A stretch of 64,000 bases of DNA from Evernia prunastri (lineage: Eukaryota > Ascomycota > Lecanoromycetes > Lecanorales > Parmeliaceae). The notes beneath the pieces were generated by a model that made no database searches, had not been told where the DNA came from, and saw only the letters and a program-made list of their open reading frames with translations. Position numbers and translations under genes: made by a program. The DNA is taken from NCBI GenBank assembly GCA_003184365.1, contig NKYR01000010.1, forward strand, positions 434,001 to 498,000. Reading direction: 5' to 3'. This document shows positions 1 to 11,444 of the stretch, piece by piece. Numbering within the stretch: the stretch's first letter is position 1; each line of letters opens with the position of its first letter.

Positions 1-464
1 ATTGACCAAGCAGCTGCAGCAGAGGGTACCGCATCGAGTATTGTATGTACGTATGTATGTATGTACCGCATCGAGTATTCTAGGTATATATGTAGGTAGG
101 TATGTAGGAGGGGGGACCCGCGCGATCAGAAAAACAAATGCCGGACATTCCTGGAGGCAGGCTGCTGGATTTTTCCCAGATCGGGGCTGCGCATCCGAAC
201 GACACTTATATGTAAGCCTTAAGGCGACGCGTTATTGGCGCCGAAGATATTTGCTCATTTCTTTTTTGTTTTGTTTTGCTTTGTTTGGTTTTTATTTTTC
301 TCCTGTCCCCCTTTTTTTTTCTCGTTTGTTTATTTCTTCCTTTTTCTTTTTCCTTTTTCATTCTGATCCGGTCTCTCCTGCCCTCCTCTGCTCTAAATTT
401 AATTCGCTCCAATTCGCTCTAATTTCGAACTGGTTAATTTCGTAAGCGATCGTAACGTTTGGCG

Positions 465-524
465 CGGGTACATGTGTTATGCAGGGGCACATCAGGGGGC
501 CAAAGGAGGGGAAATGTCAAAGCG

Positions 525-557
<33 letters not shown>

Positions 558-626
558 TCGTGGGGTAGGTAATGCAGGTACTCTGGTAATTTCAAAAATT
601 TGACTTTGAAATTTGATATTTTGAAA
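465..626. repeat. Copy 1 of a sequence duplicated across an N gap
   Basis: This 162 bp segment recurs at 641-798 directly after the 14-base N gap. The copies appear identical except for one GCGT unit. A copy that starts exactly at the gap edge is typical of contig ends that should have been merged, so the duplication is probably artificial. Confidence 0.85.
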
Positions 627-640
627 NNNNNNNNNNNNNN
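627..640. other. Assembly gap (14 N)
   Basis: Run of 14 N. The sequence to its right repeats the 162 bases to its left. Confidence 0.98.
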
Positions 641-798
641 CGGGTACATGTGTTATGCAGGGGCACATCAGGGGGCCAAAGGAGGGGAAATGTCAAAGCG
701 TTGCGTGCGTGCGTGCGTGCGTGCGTGCGTCGTGGGGTAGGTAATGCAGGTACTCTGGTAATTTCAAAAATTTGACTTTGAAATTTGATATTTTGAAA
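641..798. repeat. Copy 2 of the gap-flanking duplication
   Basis: Repeats 465-626 with one tetranucleotide unit fewer. See copy 1. Confidence 0.85.
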
Positions 799-1350
799 TT
801 TGAGATTTGAAATCCGAAGCTTGAAGCTTGAGTGGGGATAGGATGGGGATGGGGACGGGGATAGGGGTAGGGGGTAGGGTGAGGTGAGGTGAGGTGAGGT
901 ACCTAGGGGTTTGGTGTAGGGGCTTCGGGGTGTGGTGGGCAGGTAGGTAGGTAGGTAGGTAGTTACGGTAGGTGCATATCTTTGAGATAGGTAGATAGGA
1001 GCGCTGGATATCGCTGTCGATGGCAAGGAGTAAAGATGTCACGCGTAGGTGAGTGCGATGGGATGGGAGTAGATATCTATATAGAGGTCTCATGAGCGAT
1101 CATCGGAGTGGTTCTCTTTCGGGTTGATTAGAATTAGATTTTTTTCCCTCGGTCATGCATGGTACACTCCGTCCCGTCTCGTCTCGACACGACATCAAAT
1201 ATTTACAACGAAACGCCATCCTTTTCGGGATCGGTTGGTCTCCCTCTCCACAGCACAGCACAGCACAGCACACACCACCACACAGCACTTCCCCTCTAGG
1301 CACCCCAATGCGCTTCATCATCCCCTGCACGATCCACGCACCCCGCTTGC

Positions 1351-2514
1351 TTACAACGGACCGACCTCAAACGCGGCCGGGCCAGCGGCAATCGTGTCAT
1401 CGCTGACGGTCGTGTTGCAGCCAGTCAGGACGACGTACGTCTGCCCCGAGATGGGCGCGGTGCCGTTCGGTGCGGTGGGCACGGTCAGGGTGAAACCTCC
1501 ATCGACGGCGGTTGCGCTGAGGAAACGTTCTGTCAGCTTTTTTTCTCTTTTTTTCCTCTCAATCTCTGGGGAGAATTTTGGATGTGGGGAGAGAGCACTT
1601 ACGGAGCGAAGACCGGGCCGGTGACGGTGATGAATGCGCCGTAGATTTGCGATTTGCCGTCGGCGGCGGTAACGACGGAGCCGGGGGTTAGAAGGGTGAT
1701 CTCGGAACCGGCGGTGATGTTGCCGTTGGTGGGGGCGGAAACGAGCTTGGGGAAGGCCTGGGGAAGTCGCGTTAGTTGTGTTTTTTTCTTTTTGCAGTTT
1801 AGTGATGAATGGGATGATTTTTACCTTGACTGGTAGAGTTGGGTTGCTAGTTGGGCAAGACACGATGAAGGGAGCCGCGAGCGTGTACACCTCGTCCAGG
1901 GTCAAGGGTACATCGAACGGAGACGGGAACGGGCTTTCCGAGAGCGAGGCGCGGATGTAGGACGAGTGGCGGGACTCCACGGTCAGGATGGACCCGGCCG
2001 CGGTCAGGTAGGCCGCGCTCATGATGTCGGCCGCCGCGCCCAGGTAGGCGCTGACGCCGACGCCCTCGAGGATGGAGGCGGTCATGATGAAGTTTGTGAC
2101 ATTTGTGACGCCGAAGTCGTACGTGCAAGCGGCCACGGGCGTCGCGCCGGCCTTGGTCAGGGCGGCGGTCAGGAAGGACACGTGCGTCGTCTCGTCGGCG
2201 GAGACCTCCTTCAGGTTGGCGTAGAAGGTGGAGTCGAAGCCGCCGGCGGCGAAGTCGGACTCGGAGAAGTTCTTCAGGCCTTGCTGGTAGAAGGTGTCTT
2301 CGAGGTGCTCGAGGGTGAGGGCGTAGTTGAGGATGTCGGCGTCCGTGATGGCTGGGGCGGCTTGACGGATCTTCTTGATGAAAGAGCCACTGTTGGAGTA
2401 TTAGGGGAGGTTTTTGTGAGGAAGAGTACGACGCGTGTGGCAGACTCACGTTTGGGCAACGGGACTGGCAGCGGCGACGGCAGCGAGTGCTGCAATGACG
2501 AATGCGGCCTTCAT
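1351..2514 (-). CDS. Secreted ferritin-like domain protein (stress response protein Rds1 type)
   Basis: Four exons (2514-2450, 2389-1825, 1757-1603, 1516-1351) keep phase and encode 316 aa. Residues 1-17 form a clean signal peptide (MKAAFVIAALAAVAAAS). The rest carries the Glu/His pairs of a ferritin-like four-helix bundle: E49-H50, E88-x2-H91, E130 and E160-x2-H163. Secreted fungal proteins of this kind are annotated as Rds1-like stress or starvation proteins; a di-iron site is inferred from the family. The last ~90 residues are Gly/Thr/Val-rich and look like a beta-rich extension. Introns have GTGAGT, GTAAAA and GTAAGT donors. The ATG is the first one in frame with the signal peptide. The fold is well supported; the physiological role is not known. 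Confidence 0.85.
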
Positions 2515-3463
2515 AGCTTCGGTTATACAATTGAGGGTGCTGGTGTTGGAGAGAGAGAAGGGATTGTAAAGAGAGTGGATTGTATGAAGCTGTTAGTTGG
2601 TAGAGATGGTAGAGCGCTGGAGGTGAAGAGGAAAGAGGAAGGGAGACAGTCGAGAGATGAGAGAATTCTTGGGAAGATGAGAGCTACGTTAGATTCTACG
2701 AAAGCAGCGTCGCGCTGTAAGCGAGCTAGTAAACAGCACAGTAAAGTTTGAAAGGAAGCACATGATGAGACGGAATGTCGGTGGTCTGGCCAGGGTCAAC
2801 GGTCAACAGGGAAGAAGGAATGCGCGGTGGAAATGAGAAGGAATGGAAAAAAGGAAAATGATAGGGCTAACTTTGCCTTGTTGCGCCCCTAAGCCATATG
2901 GAGTGAGATGCATTGAGACTCCGTGTTCCTTCTAACTTGAAAGAGTAAAAAGCGTCATTTCCCCACACTTTCGGAGATCGGCTTTTCCATTCGAAGCGGC
3001 ACGGTTAAGCCACATTTTCCTCTTTCAGTCGGGATATTCCAGGGTCCGACCCACGTTTGCAGTAAGTTTTCGTGCTGATCAATTTCCCACAACAACGGAA
3101 ATTGGTATACTGACTGCGTGCGGCAAAAACAATAGTAATAATCTTTCTTGACATTTTTCATGTGATTGCATTTAATCCTGGTCCTATGCATTAGCCTCAA
3201 ACACGCCCTCTGCATGCGGTCCAAGCCCCTCGACTCGCTCTGCTTTTCATTCCGATCTCAAGACCGTTAGCTTTTTCCCGCGTACCTGCATGGGCCTGCC
3301 TTTCCCCTTCTCTTCTCCTTTCTCCTGCCTCTCCTACCTATTCCACAGCATCTGAGTAACATCAAGTCATCAAGTCAATCATTTATCCTGTCTCTCAATC
3401 AGCAGCGCTCTTTCTACCACCACTCTCACTCGAACGTTACTCTTCAACATACTCACAACCGCC
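2515..3463. other. Intergenic, shared upstream region of two divergent secreted-protein genes
   Basis: About 950 bp between the start codons of the ferritin-like gene (minus) and the small GPI-type protein gene (plus). The stretch before 3464 is pyrimidine-rich, as is usual upstream of fungal start codons. No other gene was recognised. Confidence 0.6.
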
Positions 3464-3843
3464 ATGAAGTTCTTCCTCGTTGCTCTCGCCCTCGCGGCCG
3501 TTGGCGCCAACGCGCAGGTAAATAGACCTTTGCTGCTCCTTCCAGCGAGCTTTTTGTCCCAGAGCACCGGTTGATAATTCTCTAGTCCCTCTCCACCGTC
3601 ACTGCTCCCTGCGGAACCTCCTGCCCCTCGGCTGCACCAGACAAAATGATCACTCGCAGCGCACCGCCCATGGAGACCTCACCTTGCCCATCCCTCATGG
3701 TCAGCAGTGTGGCGATGAACGCAACAAGTGGTGTGACCACCGGTTCGCCCACACCAACCCATTTTGCCGGAGGCGCCAACCACGTCGCTGGATCTCTTGG
3801 AGGAGTCGCTTTGGCTGCCGCGGCTCTCGCTTTCGCACTGTGA
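3464..3843 (+). CDS. Small secreted GPI-anchored-like protein
   Basis: Two exons (3464-3517, 3586-3843) encode 103 aa. Exon 1 is almost exactly the signal peptide (MKFFLVALALAAVGANAQ) and ends at a GTAAAT donor; the acceptor is TTCTCTAG. The mature part is short, rich in Ser, Thr and Pro, with three cysteines. It ends in a small-residue cluster (GGAN) followed by a hydrophobic tail with no charged residue up to the stop, which is the layout of a GPI-attachment signal. No family was recognised. It is likely a cell-wall or surface protein. Confidence 0.7.
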
Positions 3844-4999
3844 GGATGATCGACTGCAGTTGGATGTTGGGGGTAGTTGAAGAGTGACTGGAAGGACCAG
3901 GTGCGGCGAAAGCGTTTGACATTGTGTGCATCCTGGAGTTGTTGATTGGAAATTATCTGCCAACCAGGCTCTTGAACTGATACCACCGGGCTAGCCGCAA
4001 GGCACCTGCGCGTTCAACCATGTACATACTTATGCCGTCTCTGTTGGAACTGGTGACACCTCAAAATAATATACCATCTAATCATGAGCATCCTTTCAAA
4101 TCCGGTTGCGAGTGAGCTCACGAATGATTTGCGTAATCGAAGCGTCCTTTGGAAATGCGGCAGCACGCAGACAGGAGCACCATGCGCCGTCATACCATCG
4201 CAAGACAAGGAAAGCCTAGGAACACTAGAACATGTTTCGATCCTCGAACCGATGCCTTCGTTCAACGCCAAGAGCGGATACGTAAGGAAGCCCATTGCGC
4301 AACTACTTTTGAAGACGGCTGAACACCATTCTCATCTCACATAGCAACCCTCAGGAGTCATTTGTTGGAAAAGCAGATCGAATATTTTCAATGTAAATCC
4401 AATGACCACGATCATGCAGCACGATGCTAGATCGGCGTATGCACAAAGCACTGGAATCCTTGGCACTGCAGAACATCCTCGCAACACCATCTAATAACAA
4501 AATAGTAGAAGACCTCATCATTTCACCTACATCAATTCCACACCTTGTAGCATGTGAACCTTTTTTCTTATATACCTCGCTTAGCGAATCCCCGGCGTTC
4601 CGAAATACCAGTCAATCGAGCGGCTTGCTGGAGTTCGCAAGGGCACCACCTTTGGGGGGAGACTAAGGCTGGTATGGTGAGCCGTGCATGAACAGGTCTT
4701 CCTGGATATTAGACTGTGACGAGGCAGTAATGGATACCTTCGGCAACTGTCTCAGGTCTTCAATGAAGGAGTAGTACGCATAGCATTGTGAATGTCGAAT
4801 GGAATGGGCGGAGTGAGATGAGAAGCCATCGATCATTGCGGTGGCAGAACAAAAGACTGGGGAATCGTTAAAGCGATGTATTCAAAGTCTTCAAATGGTA
4901 CGAAGCAAGGTGTGGAATTGACTAGTGTGAGAAGGTGAGACCTTTTATAATTATCGTCTGCGACGGGTTAAGGATTCTGATGGTGCCAATCGGATTACA
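3844..4999. other. Intergenic
   Basis: No gene, RNA or repeat was recognised. The open frames present are short and lack splice or signal-peptide support. Confidence 0.5.
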
Positions 5000-6401
5000 C
5001 TAAAAACTGCAAGCTAGGCCACATGAGATTAGGCCCGACAACGTACCCGCGACCTTATTTTTCAACCTTCGACACCAATTTTTGAGCAAAAGAAATCCTT
5101 CTCTTAAAGCACAGTATACTTTATCCCCCCAACCCGGATACGGGCTGTCCGGGTCATCCACAAACCGGGTCACGCTCCCATTCCGATGCCCGGCGCGGAA
5201 ACTGTCCGGGACGGGCGGATCCAGCGCCTCCATCTGAGCGGCCGTCATAACGCGGCCGTCTTCCAGCACCGTGTACCCAAGGCCGATCAAGTCGTTGGCC
5301 AGACAGAACGTCGCCAGAGAGTCGGCGTTGCTCACGTCCTTGGCCCCAACGCACGCTCTCCATCCGTAGGATTCCTCCATGTCGGGCCTGCGGGGCTCGC
5401 AGCCTTTGCTGTGGTTGATTTCGTGGAGGATCGCGCTGTTGTGTTGGTTGATCGAGTTAGCAGATGAACGGTATCGGTGAGGGTCATTGTTTAAAAGTAG
5501 AGTAGCATGGATGCGTGGATGGATTGCTTGCATTGAATACTCACGTATCGAACAGAAACAGAGCGTCCATATCCGTATCTTAGCCGCCTCCAGATCCGTC
5601 GAGGTCGGCGAGCTGCCCCACGACACCATCGACGTCCAGATCAGAGCTTAGTCGGAACTGTTTCTCCGCCACTTCCTTGATATATTCCGCGCAAATATCC
5701 TAACCAATAAAAATGTCTTTTTAACAAGCTGAAAACGGCAAGAGAAAATCAGGACCGTACCAGCTGAGACAGAGAGTCTGTATCGTACCATATTTTCATC
5801 ATAGCAGCAGTTTGGAAGTCTCCCTCTCCTGGAAGGCAGCCGGCAACGCCTTCGTCATATCGCCGATATGCCCCGTTCTGTCCAGGATCTGGGTCATACA
5901 CCCAGCCGAGTTCGGTCACCAATGGAAACGTCAGTCTTGACATGTCGCAGTACACCACGATTTCCTGCCGGTCATTCGGTGTCAGTATACTCGTTTGAGG
6001 GCATATCGCAAGTCACCTTACCTTCGGATTACTTCTATCCTCTTTGTTTGTGGAAAAAGTGCTCGGCACCGTTGAGACAGCGTTGAGTCTTGTGTAAGCT
6101 TCCTGATAATTGTCTCCGTCTCCAAAAAGCCAGTCTCCAACATTGTTCATGTCCGGATCGGTCGTCTCGGTCTTGTTCGGACCGAGTTGGGCTGCTCCTC
6201 TTGCCGCTGATCGGAACGCATTTGTGAATGCCTGGTCGAAGAAAAGCGCCCGGTAAGCTGGATTTTGTTAGCTCGACGCAACGCTTTCCTGGCATGATAT
6301 GAGGACTTACGGGAGCAAGTACTGTCGAATATAATCGCGCGACTCGGGCTCGAGAGGGAAAGGAGGACTACCGCCCAGCGAGATAGGTTTGAGAAATGCA
6401 T
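5000..6401 (-). CDS. Secreted M35-like (aspzincin-type) zinc metallopeptidase, in-frame TAA or cryptic intron
   Basis: Five exons (6401-6311, 6257-6022, 5964-5761, 5699-5545, 5435-5000) join in phase over 374 codons. Residues 1-22 are a signal peptide. HEINH, a HExxH zinc motif, opens exon 5. It is followed by a YGW...C segment and NADSLATFCLA, which resembles the YG...NADxxxxF pattern of deuterolysin-like (M35) enzymes. Codon 217 is TAA (5582-5580). Either the gene is broken there, or a 48-nt intron (5626-5579, GTGTCG...CTAAG) is removed; that intron keeps phase and gives 357 aa. The C-terminal ~40 residues are basic and hydrophobic and look unlike the rest. The metallopeptidase call is fairly sure; intactness is unresolved. 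Confidence 0.7.
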
Positions 6402-6910
6402 CACACTCCGAGAGAAGAGCGACAAATCGATTAGTGGACCGACCGAGGAACCAGCCAAGATACGATGTTGAAATTGGTGAAGAAGGATTGATCGATTGTC
6501 TATGGAGTGGGGTGAAAGCTACTTATATACCTGAGAAGCATACTCGTTTGCCACAAGAGTGGTAGCTACAACACCGCAGTGCTTAGTGTTACAGCAATCC
6601 TCAACACACCCTCATAATACAGCACGATGCACACACCCCCATAACACAACATCATCACACCCCCATTTTCTAGACACTGATCGTGGAAGCTGTGTCTTCA
6701 ACCGCACATGCCTTCTAACAAAGCACTGCAACACAGATGCAGAGCTTCCAACGAGCTCCAGGACTAGGCGTCAGCCGATGAAAGTATATGTTTCAATTTT
6801 CGACACCTCCAATCGCTTACTGAATGGTCTAGTCTTTCTCTTGATGTCTCTAATGTTCACAGGCTTCATAGGCCTCTTCCACCATGACATCCCAAAGATC
6901 GACTTTTTAA
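6402..6910. other. Intergenic, includes a diverged dispersed repeat
   Basis: Contains the copy at about 6480-6610 of a sequence that also occurs at about 16665-16800. The rest shows CACACCC/CATAACAC low-complexity DNA (about 6600-6665). No gene was recognised, although 5' exons of the next gene could lie here. Confidence 0.5.
6480..6610 (+). repeat. Dispersed repeat, copy 1
   Basis: From TCTATGGAGTGGGGTGAAAG through the CAACACCGCAGTG block this matches about 16683-16795 at roughly three quarters identity, judged by eye. Many differences are transitions. No coding capacity was seen. Confidence 0.6.
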
Positions 6911-6944
6911 TCCTTAATCTTGAGCTCCTTTCTGAGTACATGCT

Positions 6945-9372
6945 ATGGACAAGTCAACTCACACAAACGGGTTCTTACCCTTGATCTCGGCGACCCTAGA
7001 GGTATCTTCCCCACCACCACGGTACCCATGCCCTCATCAGTCGGTTCGCGATTCATCCATGACCATCCGTGAGCAGGCAAACACTCCTGCGATCCCCACT
7101 GGCATGTCATGCGCCGTCCACCAAGCCTCCGATGGCAGCGTCGATCTCTACTCGGGCGACGAGCTTAGAACCACGCTCGAAGAGACCTTAGAAGCTAATT
7201 GTGCTATCGAGGACGATATGTGCGAATCGAGCATCCAGGCAGACCTGCTAGCCGCCGATTATGACCTTCAAAGTCGAGCCATCGGATTTCTCCTTTTTGC
7301 TGGAGGCATATCATTAGCGGTTCATGCTCCGTAAGAGCATCGTAGCACAGTCTGAATGTACGCTGAAGTTGATGAATGAGTACAGTATGTTTATAGAGCT
7401 CTATTGATCAGAAAGCAAAACGATTCCAATCCGGTTAAATCTGCCTGCAGCTCAAGCTTCGTCAATTCTCTCTGCTTAGGGAGCCTCGGACCTTTACCTT
7501 GTCACTGCTAGCAATAGTGCAGCCGATAGAGTCCCGGTGGTCGCAGTTCCATCAGCGGCGAATGCAGGAATGATCACTGCAATTATTGATCCAAAGACTA
7601 TTATCAGCACAGCCGTTGTTCTCAGCACTGCAACTGCCAGCGGAGTCGGTTATAGTCCTGGTGATATAATCGCGACCTTCCTGGATCCTGGTCAATTTTT
7701 CTCACCCTCGCTTTTCCGCTTCCCGCACTGACATACGTAGATGGACTGGCATGGTTGCAGAACCAAGCGCAACAGCCTTGCCCTATCGCTACTTCAGTTG
7801 GTAGTCGTAAACGCTCGGTCGACGGATGCACCATCTTCGATGCAACGGCGGCGATGAACGCCTTGGACGGTCCTTTGAGTAACTTGCTTATCTTTGGAAA
7901 GCTGCCAGCACTAGCACCTGGTGGCAGTCTCATTGAAGCCGTTCAAGGCCTCTTCGCGGCTGGTCGAGCTATTGCGGCGTTGGTGCTAGTTCCGGTAAAT
8001 GATCTAACCGTATCGTAGCCTCCGTAGACTGACCCATATTCCAGAATGAGGTTATACTTGATTTGGCAGCACTATTTCTCGTCCTTTTCGATGAATGAAA
8101 CAATCATCAGGTCGACATTGCAGGTGAAAATGTACTGCCGTCCAGCGACTTTGCTACTGGAACGCAGGCGACACAATCGGGCCCTTGCCCTACACAACCC
8201 GTAAGTGCCCCTTTCCTCTCCATGTACAATGACTCGTTGACGTGGAGTGCAGCCGCCCTGTCCGGATGAGACTTGCCTTGGCGACGACGTGATACAGACG
8301 TGTACATCATCTGGGTCCATGTCGGGATGTTCCTGTGCGCCAGTTGTCACTCCCATCATACACCCAGGTAATCGGACATGGATAGAAGCTCAGCAAACGA
8401 TCCTCGCATCCATGATGGCGAAAGGAGGCCTTCCTCTGCCGCTTAGTAATGCTTCTACCACAGGTGCTGCTTCTACCACAAACGCTGCATCTACCACAAA
8501 CGAACCACTGCCCAGCTGCTCCGTTGATGGTGCGCCGTGTTTTGGCCCTTCGGTCTGGTGTTATTGCAGTGGAAGCACGTTTCCAGCCCTTCCAGCTGCA
8601 ACATCAGCTACCGCTGTCGCCAAAAGACAGTTGGAAGGTTACGATCAAACCAGATGTGCATTTTCCACCCTTCCAACATCTACAATCAACCCCAAGGCTA
8701 CAGGTCCCGGCCCCACCAACATTCCCGGTCTGAACGGGCTTGATGCTTGCAACTGGGTAGAGGCTGGCGACGAACAAGGCTGTCCCGGAGTCGACTATTG
8801 TGACTGCAACCAAGTCTACGTCGCCCTGTTGACCACAACAGTCACCGGTTCGGCAACTAGTAATTGCTACTATACCATCCAACCTACCGCCAACTCCTGT
8901 CCCCTCCCCAAAAAAGCACCAGCATCAGCAACCACAACTAGCTCCGCAGCAGCAGCTACAACACCAGATCCCTCACCCGTGGGCCCAGCGACCTGCTTCC
9001 CCACCCACTACGTGGACGATCTGAAGATTATAAACCCTCCCGTCTCATCTTCATGCGCGGGGACCAAGCCAATCTGGGTGGTCGGTTACTCCATCAACCC
9101 TGCATCCGCCGCCGCGAACAACTACGTGAATTCGGGCTACGTGCTCGACCCCAACGCGCCTTCCGAGTGCGACCATCTGTACTCGGGCAGCGACCCAAGT
9201 AGCATCATCACGCAACAGTGCGCGCAGCCGCTGCTGCAGATGCTGGCGAGCTGTGAGTGGAGCAGTCGTCTTGTGATCGGGGTTCCCAGGTTTATCAAGA
9301 TGGTAAGCTGACGCTGGCAAGTCAGGTCCTCAGAACGGCGGCAACACGACAAATGTATGCGGCACGTGGTGA
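6945..9372 (+). CDS. Uncharacterised Cys-rich protein, 5' end unresolved, possibly decayed
   Basis: A chain of coding blocks runs through this region: about 6955-7068, 7139-7330, 7512-7690, 7741-7994, 8111-8200, 8253-9252 and 9326-9372. Joins at 7691-7740 (GTCAAT...ACGTAG), 8201-8252 (GTAAGT...TGCAG) and 9253-9325 (GTGAGT...GTCAG) keep phase. The 7331 GTAAGA donor has no obvious in-phase partner at the best acceptor (7479), so that junction is uncertain or frameshifted. The large exon carries repeated C-x-C and CP-x3-C clusters, an ASTT(N/G)A run and a KR site. It ends in a Cys-bounded NGGNTTNVC tail. No N-terminal signal peptide was found, so the start is probably missing or the copy is truncated. 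It lies just upstream of the thaumatin-like gene. No family was recognised. Confidence 0.5.
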
Positions 9373-10220
9373 GTGCAAACATGTCCGCTGGGGGGCAGGT
9401 GTGCGGTCGGTCAGCCGGGTGGGAGTTGAGCAGGTTGATCGCGACGGGTGCGAGAGTATGGGGTCTACTGATGTACGATGTTGCAGCTAAGACTTCGATA
9501 TGAAGTAAACGATAGGTTGATATACGCAAATTTTTGATTATACCGCTAGGTTTGAACGTGCTTCTCAATGGCACGGTCACTGAAGCTTCGGCAGGAAGTA
9601 GGCTCTTACGACTTACTGTAGAGCGGCGTCCACTCGATCTTCAATGGAGGATAAGCAGACACGAGACCACTTTCCGCGCAATATTGATGGGAGGACTGAG
9701 CTAGTACCTTTGCGGCTAGCGCCTTGATACAGCAAGGTCAATGCCAAGATGTTTTTTTTGGTTTGGGTCTTGGCGCAAGGCGCACATTTCCCATGTTGTC
9801 TTCATCTCGCAAGCAGTTCCTTCCTCCACCCAAGTATCTGCTCTGCTCTTCCTGCAGAGGCAATGTCTTTTTCCAGGAACGATGCAGGGTTTGCAAGGCG
9901 AATTCGAGCTCGCCACCTTCATCCAGTGTCATCTCTTCAAGGCACTGGACATCCTCACCAGAAGCCTTTCTTTCCGATTACCTCTGCGCGGTGCTGGCCA
10001 CCTCTCCGCACCAAGCTGGTCTTGCCTCTCCTTTAACGATTGCCACTTCACAGTCTGATAGGTTCCAGCATCAATACAAGCGCTGGCGCTTCCTCCCCAG
10101 CATATCACTAGGTAGCCATTGCGCCGCCTTCAGTACTATACCAGGGCCTTGCCCAACGCTTGAACACTTCTTTGTCGGCCAGAAACCTCGGTGGCCCTTA
10201 TCTGCACACAATCTGTACGG
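9373..10220. other. Intergenic, upstream of the thaumatin-like gene
   Basis: A 170-codon open frame (9724-10236) has a CSSC...C-x2-C pair but no supporting start context or homology; it was not called. No repeats were recognised. Confidence 0.5.
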
Positions 10221-11444
10221 ATGTCGCGCTCGTTAGCTGGGGAAAATCCTAGTGTTCTACGGACGTTGCGCTTTTTCCTTCTCCTCATTACTGCCAACGC
10301 ACTTCACCACATGAAGCATCCGCCCCTTGCCTACGTCAGTCGCCGAGCTCAGACGGTACCTTTGGTAGTCAAGAGTCTATGTTCGGAGACCATATACCCT
10401 GGGATAGTCACCCAATCCGGGACTGCGCCGTCGACTGGAGGCTTCGAGCTTCAGACCGGGCAACAGATGAATCTCACTGTTGGTGAAGATTGGCAAGGTC
10501 GAGTTTGGGGCCGGACGAATTGCAGTTTCAATTCTCAAGGGACAGGACCCGCCAACGCCGGTGGAAACAATGGTGGTGGTAGTGCATGCGGAACTGGGGA
10601 CTGCGGTGGCATTGTCAATTGCAAGGCAACTGTACGTGTCGAATTCTTTTTAGTAGCGTATGGGAAAATACTCATCGGTAGCAGGGCGAAACACCAGTGA
10701 CTCTAGCCGAATTTACGCTCGCAACCTCGACTGGTCAGACATTCTACGATATTTCGCTCGTGGACGGCTACAACCTTCCCTTGGCGATCGTATCCCTCTA
10801 CCCTGAGTCTGGTAACTCTTCTCTCACCAAAATACCTCCCAACTTAACGAACCCGATCTGCATTGGCACAGCTGCCCTGCTGACCTCTCAGGGTGACACG
10901 TCGGATTCGAACTCTGGCACAAACTCGTCGTATCCCATCCCTCTCGATGAGTCTGTGAGTGTATCAGATGTTGCAACCTGGTGTCCCTGGGATTTGCAAG
11001 TGAACATTCCAAGCGGGCCCTCTGACGGTGTTTATTCATACCCGGATACCAACGTTCAAAGACCTGGGTTCGACCCCTGCTATTCTGCTTGCGCGAAGTA
11101 TAGCCACGCGTCCGACTGTTGCACAGGCAGCTACGACAGTCCCAGTGCCTGCAAACCAAGCAGTTACAGTACAGCGGCGAAGTCAGTGTGTCCGGATGCT
11201 TACAGCTATGGTGTGTGTACTCTTTACGCGTGACCTTTCAAAGCTGCCAGAACTAATGTGACGTAAAGCCTTTGATGACCAAACGTCTACTTTTATCATT
11301 CCTTCCGGTGGTGGCTTCGAGGTTACCTTTTGTCCCACGGGCCGTTCATCCAATATCTTGAAGACTTACAAGCAGCAGCTCTCTCAGCTTTCTCAGACAG
11401 GCAGCGTATCAGAGTCGTCACTTGAGGCCATGCGAGTAGCATAA
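10221..11444 (+). CDS. Secreted thaumatin-like protein (TLP)
   Basis: Three exons (10221-10631, 10685-11210, 11269-11444) join in phase into 370 aa. The start at 10221 gives an N-terminal region with a hydrophobic core (LRFFLLLITANA). The body shows the thaumatin layout: a FELQTG...W.GR.WGRT.C block, CGTGDC.G...C, a TLAEF...FYDISLVDGYNLP block, and later C...C-x3-C and CC pairs typical of the disulphide-rich fold. Thaumatin-like proteins are secreted and often bind or cleave beta-1,3-glucans. Fungal members are found in cell-wall and morphogenesis contexts; the exact role here is inferred. The C-terminal ~30 residues after the last Cys are Ser/Gln-rich. The family call is strong. Confidence 0.88.

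Larger units (their letters stand above)
1..1350. other. Gene-free left end with low-complexity DNA and an assembly gap
   Basis: No convincing gene was seen. The stretch holds GTAT and TAGG tetranucleotide repeats (about 40-110), a GCGT run (about 527-557, repeated at about 703-730), a degenerate G-rich GGGGATAGGG/GGTGA tract (about 830-905) and a GTAG run (about 940-962). Open frames here are driven by the repeats. Confidence 0.7.

Noticed and set aside
830..905. G-rich GGGGATAGGG-like tract as a telomere remnant
   Set aside because: Units are irregular and do not repeat the TTAGGG motif.
9724..10236. 170-codon plus-strand frame with CSSC and C-x2-C pairs, zinc-ribbon-like
   Set aside because: No start context, no introns, no continuing domain; it overlaps the upstream region of the thaumatin-like gene.
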